Part shown: positions 11,926 to 22,800 of the stretch, one piece after another
Position numbering within the stretch: position 1 is the first letter of the stretch
How the letters are laid out: every line of letters starts with the position of its first letter
Origin: Hypomesus transpacificus
Taxonomy: Eukaryota; Chordata; Actinopteri; Osmeriformes; Osmeridae
DNA: 64,000 bases
NCBI RefSeq assembly: GCF_021917145.1
Contig: NC_061076.1
Span: forward strand, 394,501 to 458,500
Direction of reading: 5' to 3'
Program-made: the position numbers and the translations under genes
The notes under the pieces: model-generated
Seen by the model: the letters and a program-made list of their open reading frames with translations, nothing else
Database searches by the model: none
Told to the model about the DNA's origin: nothing

Positions 11926-13855
11926 TGTGAATAGCTATCCTGTGTGCTTTATTAATTTGGCAGTAAGGACAGTGGCGTCACATTTGGTGAAAAGTTTGAA
12001 ACTGAAAGAGTAGGTGGAGCTGAAGTAAGACTTCGATCATGTTCCAAGTTGCTGACGTTGCAATAAAGCTACTTGCGATACGTAAGCTCGTAAACTCGCT
12101 ACAGCGTCATACGCTGACAAGAACAGAGGAAGTTGATGTTACATTCGAAACAAGACCCACATGGCTCAAAGCGTTTTATTTTTTTCAAAATGTTTTTTCA
12201 AACAAAGACTTTGGGAATGTAATAATACAAATAATCTGTCTTTCTGTGTGGTTTTGGGGGAGTTTAGGGAAACGAGTGTCCAACGATTGGCTTATCTCGG
12301 GAAACCGGGCTCTGTACAAAGTGGTACATTTGCAAGTGTACATTTCCGACCTCAGTGATCAAGTATAAGCAACATTTCTGATGAAAGGTCCCTCACAGAT
12401 GACGCGCATGTCCTCGTTTCCCTTGATCTGACCAATCATAAGTTTTGTTTTTGCGTTGGAAGTGGGCGTGGCGTACTCAAACAGGACTGTTGCTGCAGCT
12501 GAAGCGTTTGACTGTGGTTAGCTTCCTAGCTAGTTGGACATGCTAATGTTTTTAATGTGGGCTAGCTACTATTCCGTTTTAAGACTGCAACGTTTTTCCA
12601 TGATTTGACCTTTCAAGTAAAGGTAATAAGACGTACTAATGTATTCTCACTTAATTTTCTGTTATTATTTATTCATGTGAAAACGAACAAGTTTAGGATT
12701 GCTCCTGCCTGCTAGCTACAAGGTTACTTGGTCCCCGGCGAATTTAGGAAGGTACAATGCTAGCTAGTTAGGCAGTTTCAATTAGGTAGTTTTTGGTTAC
12801 TTACGCTTTTAAGGGATGAACCGGAACACCAGGGTACTGATTATCAGCATTAATATAATTGTATGCAAGCAAGATTAAAACCATGTATTTGCAAACATGA
12901 TATCGAACTTTATGGCTTACTTTTCCGTATTTTCTCAATGTAATAAGTAGGTTAACGATGTAGTAGCGTATCCAGCGACAGTATCCTTATAATGTACATT
13001 CAGTAAAATAACAACTCAAGCAGTGAGAGAGATCATCGACATGGTATCCAATCAGAGCATTTTAAAGAGAAATGTAAGTATTAGGCAACCATAATTTCTC
13101 TTCAAACCTATTTGTGTTGCAAATGTATGAACCAAAGCTTTGAAAACATGCATGAATTTATTCATTCATGGCTTGGTTACCCTCTAGCTTTGAGTTGGAA
13201 AATGTGAATGACGTGCCTAATTTGAGTGGCCTACTAGCATTATGTTTTTCCATAGGGGTTGGGGAATTTCAGAATCACATTTGCCTAATTTAGGTGATTT
13301 AAAGCGAGTTTCTGCCTGCTCAGTAGTTGCATCAGTTACCTAAAATGTGTTGGTAATTTTCATGGATTGGTTATCCTCTAGCTTTGTGTTTGAAAATGTG
13401 AAAGACGTGCCCTATTTTTGTGCAACACATTTTCCCAGAGGAAAGGTATATTTTTGAATCGCATCAACCCAATTGAGGTGATATAAAGCGATTGTCTGCC
13501 TGCTATAATTTTTCGAAAATGAGTTGGTCATGTAAAAATGTAAACATGCTCTTTTAGTAGACGATGACGTAGTGATAAACTCCAAGAGAAGTAAAGCATT
13601 CTCTTTACTTTGCAGATGAATCTGGTCACTTTTAATAACGTTTTTATATATCAGTCTTAATTAACGACAATTGCTGTTTTTAATGGACCATTGGTCGTAA
13701 TGTAATGAATATGATTTCAGAATACAGACAACATAATCAACTGCGCAGAGTTTGGCCAGCTCAGACGGAGCAGGAGTGTAGTCGTAGCAAGGATCCGTTC
13801 GTGCATTTAATATGCGTAATTCGATCAATTATTGCTTGTTAAACTCGTCGGATCC
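11926..13855. promoter_or_regulatory. divergent jpt2/cramp1 intergenic region
   Basis: About 1.9 kb separates the jpt2 start codon from the most upstream possible cramp1 start codon, so the two promoters lie here. A CCAAT-type motif (gaccaatca) is near 12430. I see no TATA box in a convincing position. It may contain non-coding first exons of cramp1. The frames at 12039-12368 overlap in two registers and look random. Confidence 0.5.
13166..13504 (+). repeat. diverged direct duplication, about 150 bases x 2
   Basis: 13166-13320 and 13360-13504 share blocks in the same order: catgg.ttggtta, cctctagcttt, gaaaatgtgaa, gacgtgcc, then aggtgat and taaagcga and a shared tctgcctgct end. About 40 unrelated bases separate the copies. 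The duplication is old and lies just upstream of cramp1 exon 1. Confidence 0.7.
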
Positions 13856-16800
13856 ATGGTGAAGAGAAGGAAAACATCAGCTGCCACCGAAGACCATGAA
13901 AATGGGTAACATTGTCTCAATAAAGAAACAGTTAAATTAGAGGTCGAATGCGCCGAAAGATTTGTCGTTGTCGTTGCTGTAGGGCGCTTAACTGAGGGCG
14001 CTTGCATTTGAATTTCACTGACAATACTAGAATGTATACTGGAAATATAAGTTGAAGTAACAAAGACAGTTGGTCCATTTTCTGTTGTGAAAATGTATTC
14101 TATGGAATTAAAATGTAGACATTTAGCATTAAAGACAAATTGCATGTTTAGTTGGGACGATGAGAGCGGATTTGAAACAAACAGTGGCGGCCATGTTGAG
14201 AGACAGGGAACGTCGTCTTTCTAAGTTGTTTTTGTACTGTGTTTTTGTTAAAACTCAAACAGTTGCTTCTCTTGTATTTTGTCAGGATGACAGTGGGCTC
14301 GAGGGACGGCATCGGTGTCCATGGAGTGAATAATTCGTTCAGAAAGCATGAAGGTTGTGACGAAGAGGAGAGCGGTGATCAGGGGAGCGAGGAGCGTAGT
14401 ACAAAGAGAGACGGAATGGAAATACTTGATCCATCAACTACGGGCAGCACCAGTTTAGCACTGGTGCTTCCGACCCCTGTACCAAACCAGTCAGGATCTG
14501 GTTTAACCCAACGTCCCCAGACATCGTCAGTACCATTTCTTCAAAACCACGATCAACATCATTTTCTGAGATCCAGTGTTCGACCTCCGAGCAAACGGAT
14601 CCGTAAAGATTCCATCGCCACAACTATCAATGGTCACGGCCATTCGAAATTGAAAGGTAAGTCTCTACCGCAGTACCGTTTGCTTCGCAAACGAATTGTG
14701 GATTGTTCGTAGAGGTGCAGGGACTACATATGTCACTAGAGAGCACACGCAGTTTTTTGTGCTGGGCCTTCGGGTCTATTAACCCCAGACCCACAAACTG
14801 GGGTGCCCACGGCTCTGATGACAGAACTGACTCGTCAAATTGGTGCTAACACTACATTGAACTGTAGCTTGAATTCGGTCTCAATTGTCAGTCAGACTTG
14901 GTAAGACATGGTCATGTCCATTTTGATCAGAGTGCTAGAACTATGGCTTTAAGACCAAGATCAGGGATGACATCAAATCAAACTTTATTTACACAGTGCA
15001 TTTCATATCAGGATGCAACACAATGCTCTTCACACAGAGGGAAAGGGGGGACTGCAAACACACGTTCCTTTGTCTTGTTTTCCATAAGTTAGCTCTGCTA
15101 CAACACCTTTGTTGCAAACAAAAGTCTCATCACTTTCTTGCAGGAATGCAAATACAAGTTGTCCTGACATATTTCACAACAGACATCTTCATATGGTTAA
15201 ACTGACATCTTCACATGGTTAAACTCTATGCAAGTCTGCCTCTACATGCTGGCCAATGCATTTGTAACATTGCTATGACATGCTACTCACCATTGGTCAA
15301 ATGTGGAATTTAACGTAATAAATGAATTGAGTTTTAATTAAGAAAGCCAGCTAGCCTTCAGTTCTAAATGATGTGAAGGTTCTCCTGTTGGCAGAAATTC
15401 TCCTCTACTATATCACTACCTGTCTGTCACACTTCAATCTTCCGAACTCAATTCACCATTTTTTTTGCGCAGTATTCATGCAATGTCAAATTCATACACA
15501 TTCACATACAAACAGAATGTTTTCTCACTTGTCGTCACTGTTTGAAACAGGGTCTGAGAATGGGCCCTCTGCTCAGGTGGCTAGCGGGCAGCCTGGCCCA
15601 GTGTCCGGGCCAGGGGGGGCCAAGGCAGCCTCCAGGAGCCAGGGCCCTAGCGACAAGGAGGAGCTGGGGGGCATTCAGAAGAGGGCTCGTCGGCAGTGGG
15701 AGTCCTGGAGCGCAGACGATAAAAACAGCTTCTTTGAGGGTCTCTATGAGGTAGAAGTCTTCTTCAGTTGTAGGTCACATTCAGTCTTATGAACAGCATT
15801 GTTGTTATGTAGGAAAAACACTCAAAAGTAGTTGATTTTATCAGTAGATGTTAGTTTACTAGACACGTATAACACAAACATGGCTTTAAGAGTAAACACT
15901 TGTCATTCAAGGGTTAGAAAAGGGCTTCAAATGTCAGAATTGATTTCTGCCCCTAAAGCAAACAATCCTCTCCTCCTTTAGCATGGGAAGGATTTTGAAG
16001 CCATCCAGACCAACATAGCGCTGAAGTATAGGAAGAAGGGAAAGCCAGCCAGCATGGTTAAGAACAAGGAGCAGGTCCGCCATTTCTACTACCGCACCTG
16101 GCACAAGATCTCCAAGCACATCGACTTCGCCAACGGTGAGTTTTACACAAGGAAAGAGCCATATCAAAAAGTCTCATTTTTTAGAAATGTTCCCCTGATC
16201 TCCCAGAGCAGCCTAGCTGAACAACAGTGTTTGCTGCCATTCCAGTCAGGCCGTGTGGTAACCTGTTCCTCCTCCTCAGTGTACTCCCGCGTGCTCAAGA
16301 GGTCCTCTCAGGAGCTGTACGGGCTCATCTGCTATGCTGAGCTCAGGAAGAAGGTTGGAGGATGTGAGTGAAGTACAATGACAGTTTGTGTTTCAGTGCA
16401 TGCACTGGGGGTCCTGACAGCTTCTCAGTTTTGGATATCAGCTGTTTCAGTGCTTGTTGAGCATGCAAAAGCTATTCATGCAGGGTTTCCCGCAGCACTT
16501 TTCAGTTAAGGCAGCCGCCTAAGCAACACACGCCTGCCGCCTTAACTACATCGTCCAAATAAAAATAAAAACTTTCGTTGTCGTCGTCATCTGTCGCTTA
16601 TCCGGGGGTCGGGTCGCGGGGGCAGCGACCTAAGCAGGGAGACCTAGACTTCCCTCTCCCCGGCCACTTCCACCAGCTCTTCCTGGGGGACCCCGAGGCG
16701 TTCCCAGGCCAGCCGAGAGACATAGTCCCTCCAGCGTGTACTGGGTTTTCCCCGGGGCCTCTTCCCTGTAGGACGTGCCCAGAACACCTCACCAGGGAGG

Positions 16801-19800
16801 CGTCCAGGAGGCATCCTGGTCAGATGCCCGAGCCACCTCAGCTGGCTCCTCTCTCAGCGATATCTGCCGTTGTCCTGTTTTCTCCCTTCCATTCCAAACC
16901 GTGACCAACGCCAGTCTCCCTTCTCTGCAGAACGCATTAGTCTATCGCACAAACTAGCCCCCCCACCCCCGGTCTGACAGCAAACCCCACACTTCCACTT
17001 TAACTTAAACATTTTCTGCGGGAAACCCTGTCATGTACTGCTTTGCTCAACTTAACTCACTTCTTTATCTTCTGTTGAGCATGATCCAGTGAGACCTGTG
17101 CAATTTAATGTCTTATTGTTCTTTTGACATGAGAACCATTCCACCCTCCAGTTCTGCAGCTGCCATAACGCGTGGCAGTGTGTCTGTGTGCATGTCTCAG
17201 TTTGTCAAAGCATTGGTGTCATCCCTTCTGTGATTTTGAAAAGAAATACTGGCTACAATGTAGCTTTGTTTGTGCACCTGCTAGTGCTTGTCACAAGGGA
17301 GGTGATTAAGTGTTAAGTACGTTGGAGTCATGGGGGAAATCGGAGAATGATTGTGCATGTCTGTTGTTGGAATCTTGTTATTAATAGCAGCTGTTTGTTT
17401 CCCATTCATGGCAGTAATGGACGACAAGAATGTAGCAAAGCTGAATGAACTCATCCAACAGGGGTAAGAGACGACACAGAGTACCTTGCATTTGGAACCA
17501 ATTGGATGATGATAAAACAAGATGTAAAATAATAATGAATTTTGTAAATCTTTAATGCGGTGTTTGTGTACATGCATGCATCTAATGTCTACCAAGTCAG
17601 TTGTAGTCATGGTCTGCTGTGTCCGTTCAGGGCCACTACGGTGCGTTCCAAAGGCAGGAACCTGAGGATCAAAGCGCCCATGTGTCGAGCCATCAAGAGA
17701 CTCTGCGACCCAGACGGTGAGCACAGAGGACTGCTTCCACATTCTGGAGCACTGTCATAATAATATCCCATTTCTATGTTTGTTAGGTGTCCATTTTAGT
17801 GTATGAATTCCTCAATTCCATCTGTGTTTTATACATGTCAAGTGTTTCTGAACAGTGGTGAGTAATGACTGGCGCTGTGTGGTTTCCTGTCCTCCAGGTG
17901 TGAGTGATGAGGAGGACCAGAAGCCCGTGCGACTGCCCTTAAAGGTGGCGCTGGAGCTGCAGCCACGAACCAACCATTCCTGGGCTCGTGTCCAGAGCCT
18001 GGCCCACAACCCCCGCCTCAGGTCTGACCCCGCCCACAACCCCCGCCTCAGGTCTGACCCCGCCCACAACCCCTGCCTCAGGTCTGGCCCTCACAGCACT
18101 CTGAGGCCAGACGGCACTCTGAGGCCAGACGGCACTCTGAGGCCAGACGGCACTCTGAGGCCAGACGGCACTCTGAGGCCAGGCGGCACTCTGCAGCTGG
18201 ACCTATCCAGATGGTTTTCTCAAACTGGACAGAAAAAGACCTGTGCTGCCTTGCCTGCACAGGAAAAATAACTAATATAGAACTCAGTTAATACTACTGT
18301 TGACCTAAGAACAATTCAATGTATAGACATCATATTCCTTATGTATTCCCACCTTCTCTTGATTTGACCAACGCACACGCTAACTTGAACATGTTGCTAG
18401 GTTACCTGTCTCAGGTGCCCTACACTCTCTGCCTGCAGGCCTACCTGAGGAGTCAGCCATATAACAATGACCGTTAAGATATTGGCTGCTGTTGGAAACA
18501 TGTATTTCCAAGTCAGTCATCCCCTTTAAAGGCCCTTGTTTGGGTCCCAACTTGTTAGCTAGGCTGCCTCCATGTGGACCATTGTGTTTGAGGGTCATGT
18601 TGTCTTGCTGTTCCTCCCCTGGACCTCACCTCATGTTGCCAGGGTTTGATATTCACACATCCCTCCGTGTGAACTCCCCACCCTTCTTACTGCTGTACGC
18701 ATGGTTAAGCAGGTCATGGCAAGTGTTGTTTCTTCTCATAACGTAGGATGGTGGTTGAGCTTCACAGGAAGGTCTCCAGCCTCATCGAGTTCCTGAAACA
18801 GAAGTGGGCGGTCCAGGACCAACGCATCGTATCCTTGAGACAGAAACTTCTGACTAAGGTTACACATTCTACAGGAGTTGAATAGGGCTTCAGGAATACA
18901 ACGTGTGCAAAGTTTCAACCTTAATTTCTGATGACTGGTCTATTTTCGGTACAAAATGAAAAGATTTGTATCAAACTTCTCTATTGAGGTAAAAGGAAGG
19001 GCACTTTATGTATGCATTTACGTGGTGGTAGTTCCATGAACATGACTGTGTCTGTATTGGTTCAAAAGACTTGCTGCATGTATCTGACTAGTGTTCTCAA
19101 GCTTTTGGATCGGATACCCTACCCCACAGTCATCAAACTTTGGTGTATATAAACATAGTATCCATGATTCATGTTCAGATCTAACACATAGTGGTGCTGC
19201 AAAGGTAATCTGCCCATGTCTATCAATATACAAACTGTACATTCTGTTCTTCATTCTGATGGGCTCTCTCCTTTGGTTTTTGAAACCAACCAAAGCCATT
19301 TTCCCTGATGGTTTCTAAATCACTGTCCTTAACCCAACTGCCCAGCTGAAGAGTTTGCAGGAGAGTGAAGCCCTTGGCTCCCAGCAGGCCCTCCCCGCTC
19401 CGTGTAAGCCTGAGATGGAGGAGCTGTTCCTCTACCCGGCACAGACCAGCCCCCTGGCCACCCTGCCGGGCGTGGCACGTGTCGTGCACTCCAAAGCTTC
19501 CTGCACCGTGCACTGGCAGGAGAGCGGCAGGTGTCGCCCTGGTGCCAAGGAGCTGCCGGGGGTGCAGATCCTGGGGATCCATGGTGCGGCGGTCCTCAGG
19601 GGGCCTGCCAGGACGGCCAGGGGAGCTGCTGCAGTGGCCCCAGCCCCCCAGCCAGCAGACGTACCACCCGCTCCGGGGCCGGAGGAGAAGAGCACAGGAC
19701 CCCCGCCTGCTCCACCTCCCACAACACAGAGACCGCTTGCTAGAAGACATGAGGCCGGCGGGGGGAGTGGGGACCGGGGGAGGGGCTTCTCAGAGGGCAG

Positions 19801-22800
19801 GGAAGGGTGCGGGGAGCCAGTCGCCAAGGAGGGTGAGAGGGATTTGAACATGCAGGGGAGCTCAGCGGACAAATGCGGAGAGGAGTGCCTGGCAGGGGTC
19901 AGCACGACCTCTCCAGGGATCAGCACAACCTCCCCAGGGGTCAGCACGACCTCTCCAGGGGTCAGCACGACCTCCCCAGGGGTCAGCACGACCTCTCCAG
20001 GGGTCAGCACGACCTCTCCAGGGGTCAGCACGACCTCCCCAGGGGTCAGCACGACCTCTCCAGGGGTCAGCACGACCTCTCCAGAGTCACACCTTGCTTC
20101 AGAGGAGCCGGTGCTGGAGCCAGGAAGCACAGTGCACCCTGGGAAGGAGGAGTCTGGGGAGGCCCCCTCAGCCCCTGGGGGGAGGTCAGCACAGCAGACC
20201 CCTGGGGGGGGGAGGTCAGCACAGCAGATCCGGGAGGAGGGCTGGAGTGCCGGTGGCTCTGTGACGCTAGCGGAGCTGTACCTCATGTTGGGCAAGCCAG
20301 GGAAACTGCAGCTGGAGTACGAGTGGCAGCCGGCCGTGCCCAGCGCGGGGCAGGACACGGGTCAGCCCTCGAGCCTGCACCCTGCCCCCCCGGCCAGCAC
20401 ACACCGCGTCCTGCACTGCCTGCTCAGGCTGGTAGCCTCCCAGATCAACCCCAAGCCAGTAAGTTTCTTTTAGTTGGACAGGAACAATAAGGAACACCGA
20501 AAAATATAGGACCTTTTTAAAAATGAAACGTGTCCATAGATGTGCATGCATGGTCTTTTGGTTTACATTCCTTACCGTGCTCACATTTGGCTCCGGTCAC
20601 TCTTGGAAGCTTTGGTTTCTCTGTATTAAAACATAACTTCTACATGAGAGAGTTACACAATACTTTAATATTACATTTGATCCCAGGTACTTCTTCAGTA
20701 CATTGCTTATACTTTTCATTTTACACTTACAAAAATGTGTAATTAGTTGATTGAAACATCTAGCTGATTATTTTCTCATTCACTTGGGCTCAGAGGATTT
20801 CAACTAGCACACTTAATACTTAAACATTTGTAAATAGTTTGGTGTTCATTTTATTGACCTCAACACTTTTTCAAAAGTGAAAACCAGCAAATCGTTTCTA
20901 CAGTTGGTCAACACAGTTAAACGGCTTTACTGTCTGCTCCGACCAGTTCTCTTTACTGTGGTGATAACGTGATCTCTCCTAGGCTCCAGAGCTGTGCTCC
21001 ACCGCCACATCCCCCCTCAAGCCCCCCCAGGAGGAACAGCCCCCCGCCCCCCCAGGGAGGAGCCCTGCGGGGGGGGGCCGCAGCCCCAACTGCAGCCGCC
21101 AGCAGGCTTCCTTGCGGGGGGCAAAGGTGTTCCTGCCCAGTGCTGGAACATCAGGTACGACACACACAAACATGTTGGTTAAGTGATATGATAAAGGGCT
21201 ACATCAATGTCCAGACGTTGTTGTTGGGTGAGGATTTAACAGAGAACTAATATAAGACATTTTGATCAACATAACATAAGCATTTGATCAATGTAGGAAA
21301 CAGCAGACAATTGTAGGCTACATGAAGGATGTACATGCATGAATGTACCCGTTTTCCCCTTTTGAGTTCATGTGAAATAAACACCTTTTTTCACTTTGAA
21401 GCCTGAAGTTTTCAAAAAGACTGTAACACAGTTCTTTATTTAACACAAGAGTACACTACCTTTTTGATATTGGGTAAAATCATAGGACTCATAGGAATCA
21501 TAGGTAAGCAACACAAGCCTCCAAAAGTTCCCTCCTGGGCTGCTTCCTGTCCTGCCCTGTGATCTCTCCTTGGGCTGCTTCCTGTCCTGCCCTGTGATCT
21601 CTCCCTGGGCTGCTTCCTGTCCTGCCCTGTGATCTCTCCCTGGGCTGCTTCCTGTCCTGCCCTGTGATCTCTCCTTGGGCTGCTTCCTGTCCTGCCCTGT
21701 GAACTCTCCCCTTGTCCCTGCAGGTGTGCGGAACCTGCCCAGGTCTCTGCTGGTGTCGGGCGGTGATGCTGAAGGGGGAGTCTTTGCTGTGCCGACCACG
21801 CTGCCCCCCAACAGCTCCCGCCACTCTCGCATGTTCTCCCCAAACAAGGAGGCAGAGCTGGCCTTCCGGCAGCAGCTAGACTCCATCAGCGTAAGGCCTT
21901 TTATAAATGTACAGTACCACTTGAAGCTCTATTTGGAATTCATCAATTAACGTTTCTTCTATATGCAATTTTGTATTATGGATGCAGTCAGACATTTTCC
22001 TGTCAAAGCAGAGGAAGTTCCGGAGCCGACAGCTTCGGAAGCCCCTCGTTGTGCAGGTAACTAACGCTTCACTTGATGGCCCTTTAGACATGTAGTGTTA
22101 ACATGAACTTAGCTAGTCTCTGTCTGTCTCCTGCTGCCCAGCGGACTCTGCTGCCACGCACCACAGGAGACGCCCCTCAGCATGTGTGCTCCTTCTCCAT
22201 CCTCTCCAACTCAGCTGCCACAGGTACTCCCACACCCCACCTCCTCCCACACCCCACCTCCTCCCACACCCCACCTCCTCCCACACCCCACCTCCCACAC
22301 CCCACCTCCTCCCACACCCCACCTCCTCCCACACCCCACCTCCCACACCCCACACCCCACACCCCACCTCCTCCCACACCCCACCTCCTCCCACACCCCA
22401 CCTCCTCCCACACCCCACCACCTCCCACACCCCACCTCCCACACCCCACCTCCCACACCCCACCTCCCACACCCCACCTCCCACACCCCACCTCCCACAC
22501 CCCACCTCCCACACCCCACCACCTCCCACACCCCTCCTCCCACACCCCACCTCCTCCCACACCCCACCTCCTCCCACACCCCACCTCCCACACCCCTCCT
22601 CCCACACCCCTCCTCCCACACCCCACCTCCCACACCCCACCACCTCCCACACCCCACCTCCCACACCCCACACCCCTGGCTGCCATATATGTCATAATTA
22701 GGTCTTTACGTTTGAACTCAATCTTATCTACTATCTACCCCTACAACACTGACTGGACACTCCAATATATGAAAACAAATACATTTCATAAGTTGAAGAT

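Noticed and set aside
12039-12368. Overlapping plus-strand frames between jpt2 and cramp1
   Set aside because: Two registers are equally open, with no homology signal; this is promoter-side sequence.
19432-20358. 308-residue minus-strand frame
   Set aside because: It is the shadow of cramp1 exon 10, open because of the coding repeat and high GC content.
22113-22701. Open frames of 150-190 residues on both strands
   Set aside because: They are created by 15- and 18-base repeat units that lack stops; composition is only repeat-derived and the true frame enters only through exon 14.
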